From Labrys sp. WJW (GTDB taxonomy: Bacteria; Pseudomonadota; Alphaproteobacteria; Rhizobiales; Labraceae), in NCBI RefSeq assembly GCF_001676615.1, contig NZ_LYXZ01000048.1:1-32691 (forward strand): a stretch of 32,691 nucleotides of DNA, read 5' to 3'. A program made the translations under genes and the position numbers. The notes under the pieces are model-generated. The model did no database searches, had not been told where the DNA came from, and saw only the letters and a program-made list of their open reading frames with translations. Shown in pieces: positions 31,544 to 32,691 of this stretch. Numbering within the stretch: the stretch's first letter is position 1; every line of letters starts with the position of its first letter.

Positions 31544-31975
31544 TCAGTCCAGCCCCGCCAGGACCTGCTCCAGATTGGCGAGGAATTGCTGCCAGCCGGC
31601 CTTGGCGCCGCCATAGGCCTGGCGTTGGGACGGCCGGAAACCGGCCTGTTCCATGCGCAGATGCGTGCCGGCACCGGTGGGCGTGAGCGTGAAGGTCACC
31701 ACGCTTTTCAGATCGTAGGCATCGTCGTCATGGCTGAAATTCCAGCTATAGGACAAGGTCCGGTGCGGTTCGATGGCGAGAACCTCGCAGTCGAGCACCC
31801 CGCCCCATTCGCCGCGCAGATTGAAGCGGTGACCGACCACCGGGTCGAAATCGTTCTTCATCAACCACGCTTCGATCAGATGGGGCTGGGTGAGGGCGCG
31901 CCAGAGCTTTTCGGGCGGATGCGGAATCTCGCGCTCGACGACGACGGTACGGGTTTCGCTCGTATTGTTGGTCAT
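31544..31975 (-). CDS. SRPBCC/AHSA1-domain protein
   Basis: A 143-residue START-like single-domain protein of the Aha1-C-terminal-like (AHSA1) group, which forms a hydrophobic cavity for small ligands. Seen: VVVEREIPHPPEKLWRALTQPHLIEAWLM (the W-x-A-L-T...W signature), FNLRGEWGGVLDCEVLAIEPHRTLSYSWNF, SVVTFTLTPTGAGTHLRMEQAGF, and a final helix GAKAGWQQFLANLEQVL. The ATG at 31975 overlaps the ArsR stop (ATGA), so the two are translationally coupled, the usual arrangement for this ArsR subfamily. A longer frame upstream is only the ArsR gene in another frame. The ligand is unknown. Confidence 0.92.
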   Translation of the reverse strand: MTNNTSETRTVVVEREIPHPPEKLWRALTQPHLIEAWLMKNDFDPVVGHRFNLRGEWGGVLDCEVLAIEPHRTLSYSWNFSHDDDAYDLKSVVTFTLTPTGAGTHLRMEQAGFRPSQRQAYGGAKAGWQQFLANLEQVLAGLD

Positions 31976-32298
31976 TGGTCCATCCTGTTCAGCAAATCTT
32001 CGAGATCGTCGAACCGGGCTTCCCAGAATTGCGTCATCTGGCTCGCCCAGTCGATCAGAGGGCCGAGTGCGCCGAGTTGTGCGCAATAATGGGTCTGCCG
32101 GCCCTCATGGCGGTCGCGGACCAACCCGGCCTGTTTCAGCATCGCCAGGTGCTTCGAGACGGCCGGTTGTGAGACCCGGGCGTGGGCTGTGAGGGCCCCG
32201 ACCGTCTGTTCTCCCTTGCGGCACAAGCGCTCGAAGATCGCCCGCCGGGTTGGATCGGCAAGCGTTCTGAACAGAAGGTCGGGGGAGGGCGACGTCAA
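31972..32298 (-). CDS. ArsR-family regulator, TTG start
   Basis: About 108 residues, with the winged helix-turn-helix of ArsR/SmtB proteins: LFRTLADPTRRAIFERLCRKGEQTVGALTAHARVSQPAVSKHLAMLKQAGLVRDRHEGRQTHY (shown as a region, residues about 9-70). It lacks the CxC metal motif of ArsR, so it belongs to the non-metal branch usually paired with SRPBCC proteins. There is no ATG. A GAGGAG site sits 9 bases before the TTG at 32298 but only 3 before the TTG at 32304, so I choose 32298. The GAGGAG lies inside the left operator, so binding could also block translation initiation signals at the DNA level by stopping transcription there. Two operator-like dyads lie upstream. Confidence 0.9.
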   Translation of the reverse strand: MTSPSPDLLFRTLADPTRRAIFERLCRKGEQTVGALTAHARVSQPAVSKHLAMLKQAGLVRDRHEGRQTHYCAQLGALGPLIDWASQMTQFWEARFDDLEDLLNRMDQ

Positions 32299-32303
32299 AA
32301 TCA

Positions 32304-32346
32304 ATAACTCCTCAGTTATGGATTTAACTCATAGCTCAACAGTTAT
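32304..32346. promoter_or_regulatory. Two ArsR operator sites
   Basis: A perfect dyad ATAACT-N4-AGTTAT at 32304-32319 and a second ATAGCT-N4-AGTTAT at 32331-32346, one base different, with centres 27 bases apart. They lie directly before and over the ribosome-binding site of the ArsR gene, fitting autorepression. Confidence 0.8.
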
Positions 32347-32564
32347 GAATTCGTCAAGCTTGCAGCAAAGGGCGCGGTCGCTGGCAACCCATGATATGGT
32401 TCGAAAGCGGCCACGCGGGGCATTATCCGGCAGGCCAGACGGGCCTTTCGCGAAGGAAATGCCTTAAAGAGATCGACTCATCGAAGGCTGTATTCCTGGG
32501 AGCGCGGACGTCCTCGTCCATAGGCGCTAAGACAAGGCGAGAGGCGCGAGGCCGGCCACCCCTT
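32347..32564. other. Non-coding stretch upstream of the ArsR operon
   Basis: No frame here has a family I recognise, and the only open frame is an antisense extension of the ArsR region. It is likely the promoter-side flank of the ArsR operon and of whatever gene lies to the right. Confidence 0.4.
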
Positions 32565-32667
32565 CGCCCCGTTTACGGGGAGAAGGTAAGGACGAGGGGC
32601 GGCGCGACCTCACAAACTGACGCCGTCCGTAGCCCCTCACCTCCATCCTCTCCCCGTAAACGGGGCG
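32565..32667. repeat. Inverted repeat at the right edge
   Basis: CGCCCCGTTTACGGGGAGA at 32565-32583 is exactly complementary to 32649-32667, with a 65-base spacer and further near-matching flanks (CCCCTT / GAGGGG). Each arm also folds on itself (CCCCGTTTACGGGG). It is the same architecture as 7608-7765 with a different arm sequence, again a rhizobial-type intergenic repeat. Confidence 0.85.
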
Positions 32668-32691
32668 AGGGGGCTCATATGTCGAGCTCGA

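Noticed and set aside
32460..32560. CRISPR-like or tandem repeats near the right edge
   Set aside because: Only isolated short dyads are present; there are no regularly spaced repeats.

Overview
The window reads as chromosomal DNA of a high-GC alphaproteobacterium, most likely of the Hyphomicrobiales (Rhizobiales). Reasons: C/G-ending codon use throughout, ATGA-coupled operons, a mmsA-type semialdehyde dehydrogenase, many divergent LysR/Lrp/TetR regulator-target pairs, and several families of intergenic palindromic repeats of the kind that litter rhizobial genomes. No tRNA, rRNA, phage, IS or CRISPR was seen, and I do not assign a genus.

Layout. 1-6.1 kb: the 3' end of an FAD-dependent amine/amino-acid oxidoreductase, an aldehyde dehydrogenase, methylmalonate-semialdehyde dehydrogenase (mmsA, minus strand) with a divergent LysR gene, and an MFS transporter. 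6.2-12.8 kb: an FMN-dependent 2-hydroxy-acid dehydrogenase, then a copper-detoxification pair (His-rich CopA-like P1B ATPase plus CueO-like multicopper oxidase) and a FecR-domain exported protein. 12.8-17.0 kb: a 3-hydroxyisobutyrate-dehydrogenase-family enzyme facing a decayed LysR gene, a histidine-phosphatase-family protein, and an aldo/keto reductase divergent from its LysR regulator. 17.2-19.8 kb: an SDR oxidoreductase and an OFA-type MFS transporter with an unusual C-terminal extension. 20.0-22.0 kb: a second aldo/keto reductase-LysR divergent pair. 22.0-28.3 kb: a TetR regulator divergent from an RND efflux operon with two different adaptors and one pump. 28.2-32.7 kb: a GNAT acetyltransferase, an Lrp regulator divergent from an arginase, an ACT-domain protein, and an ArsR-SRPBCC-small membrane protein operon.

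How the parts fit. Most modules are a regulator divergent from its target with a visible palindrome between them: mmsA/LysR, AKR/LysR, TetR/RND and the ArsR promoter. The metabolic theme is oxidation and reduction of aldehydes, semialdehydes and hydroxy acids, with matching MFS uptake or export; copper export plus periplasmic copper oxidation forms a second theme.

The most unusual signals are: (i) a two-hairpin dispersed element whose two copies differ by compensatory changes and whose CTAG ends coincide with stop codons of neighbouring genes; (ii) a LysR pseudogene whose frameshift is exactly a 16-bp tandem duplication; (iii) interleaved, mutually exclusive hairpins before a LysR start; (iv) an OFA transporter carrying what looks like a fused small subunit; and (v) an ArsR operator that overlaps its own Shine-Dalgarno sequence. 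I see no clear candidate for a wholly new defence or mobile system here. All family assignments come from reading motifs; no database search was run.
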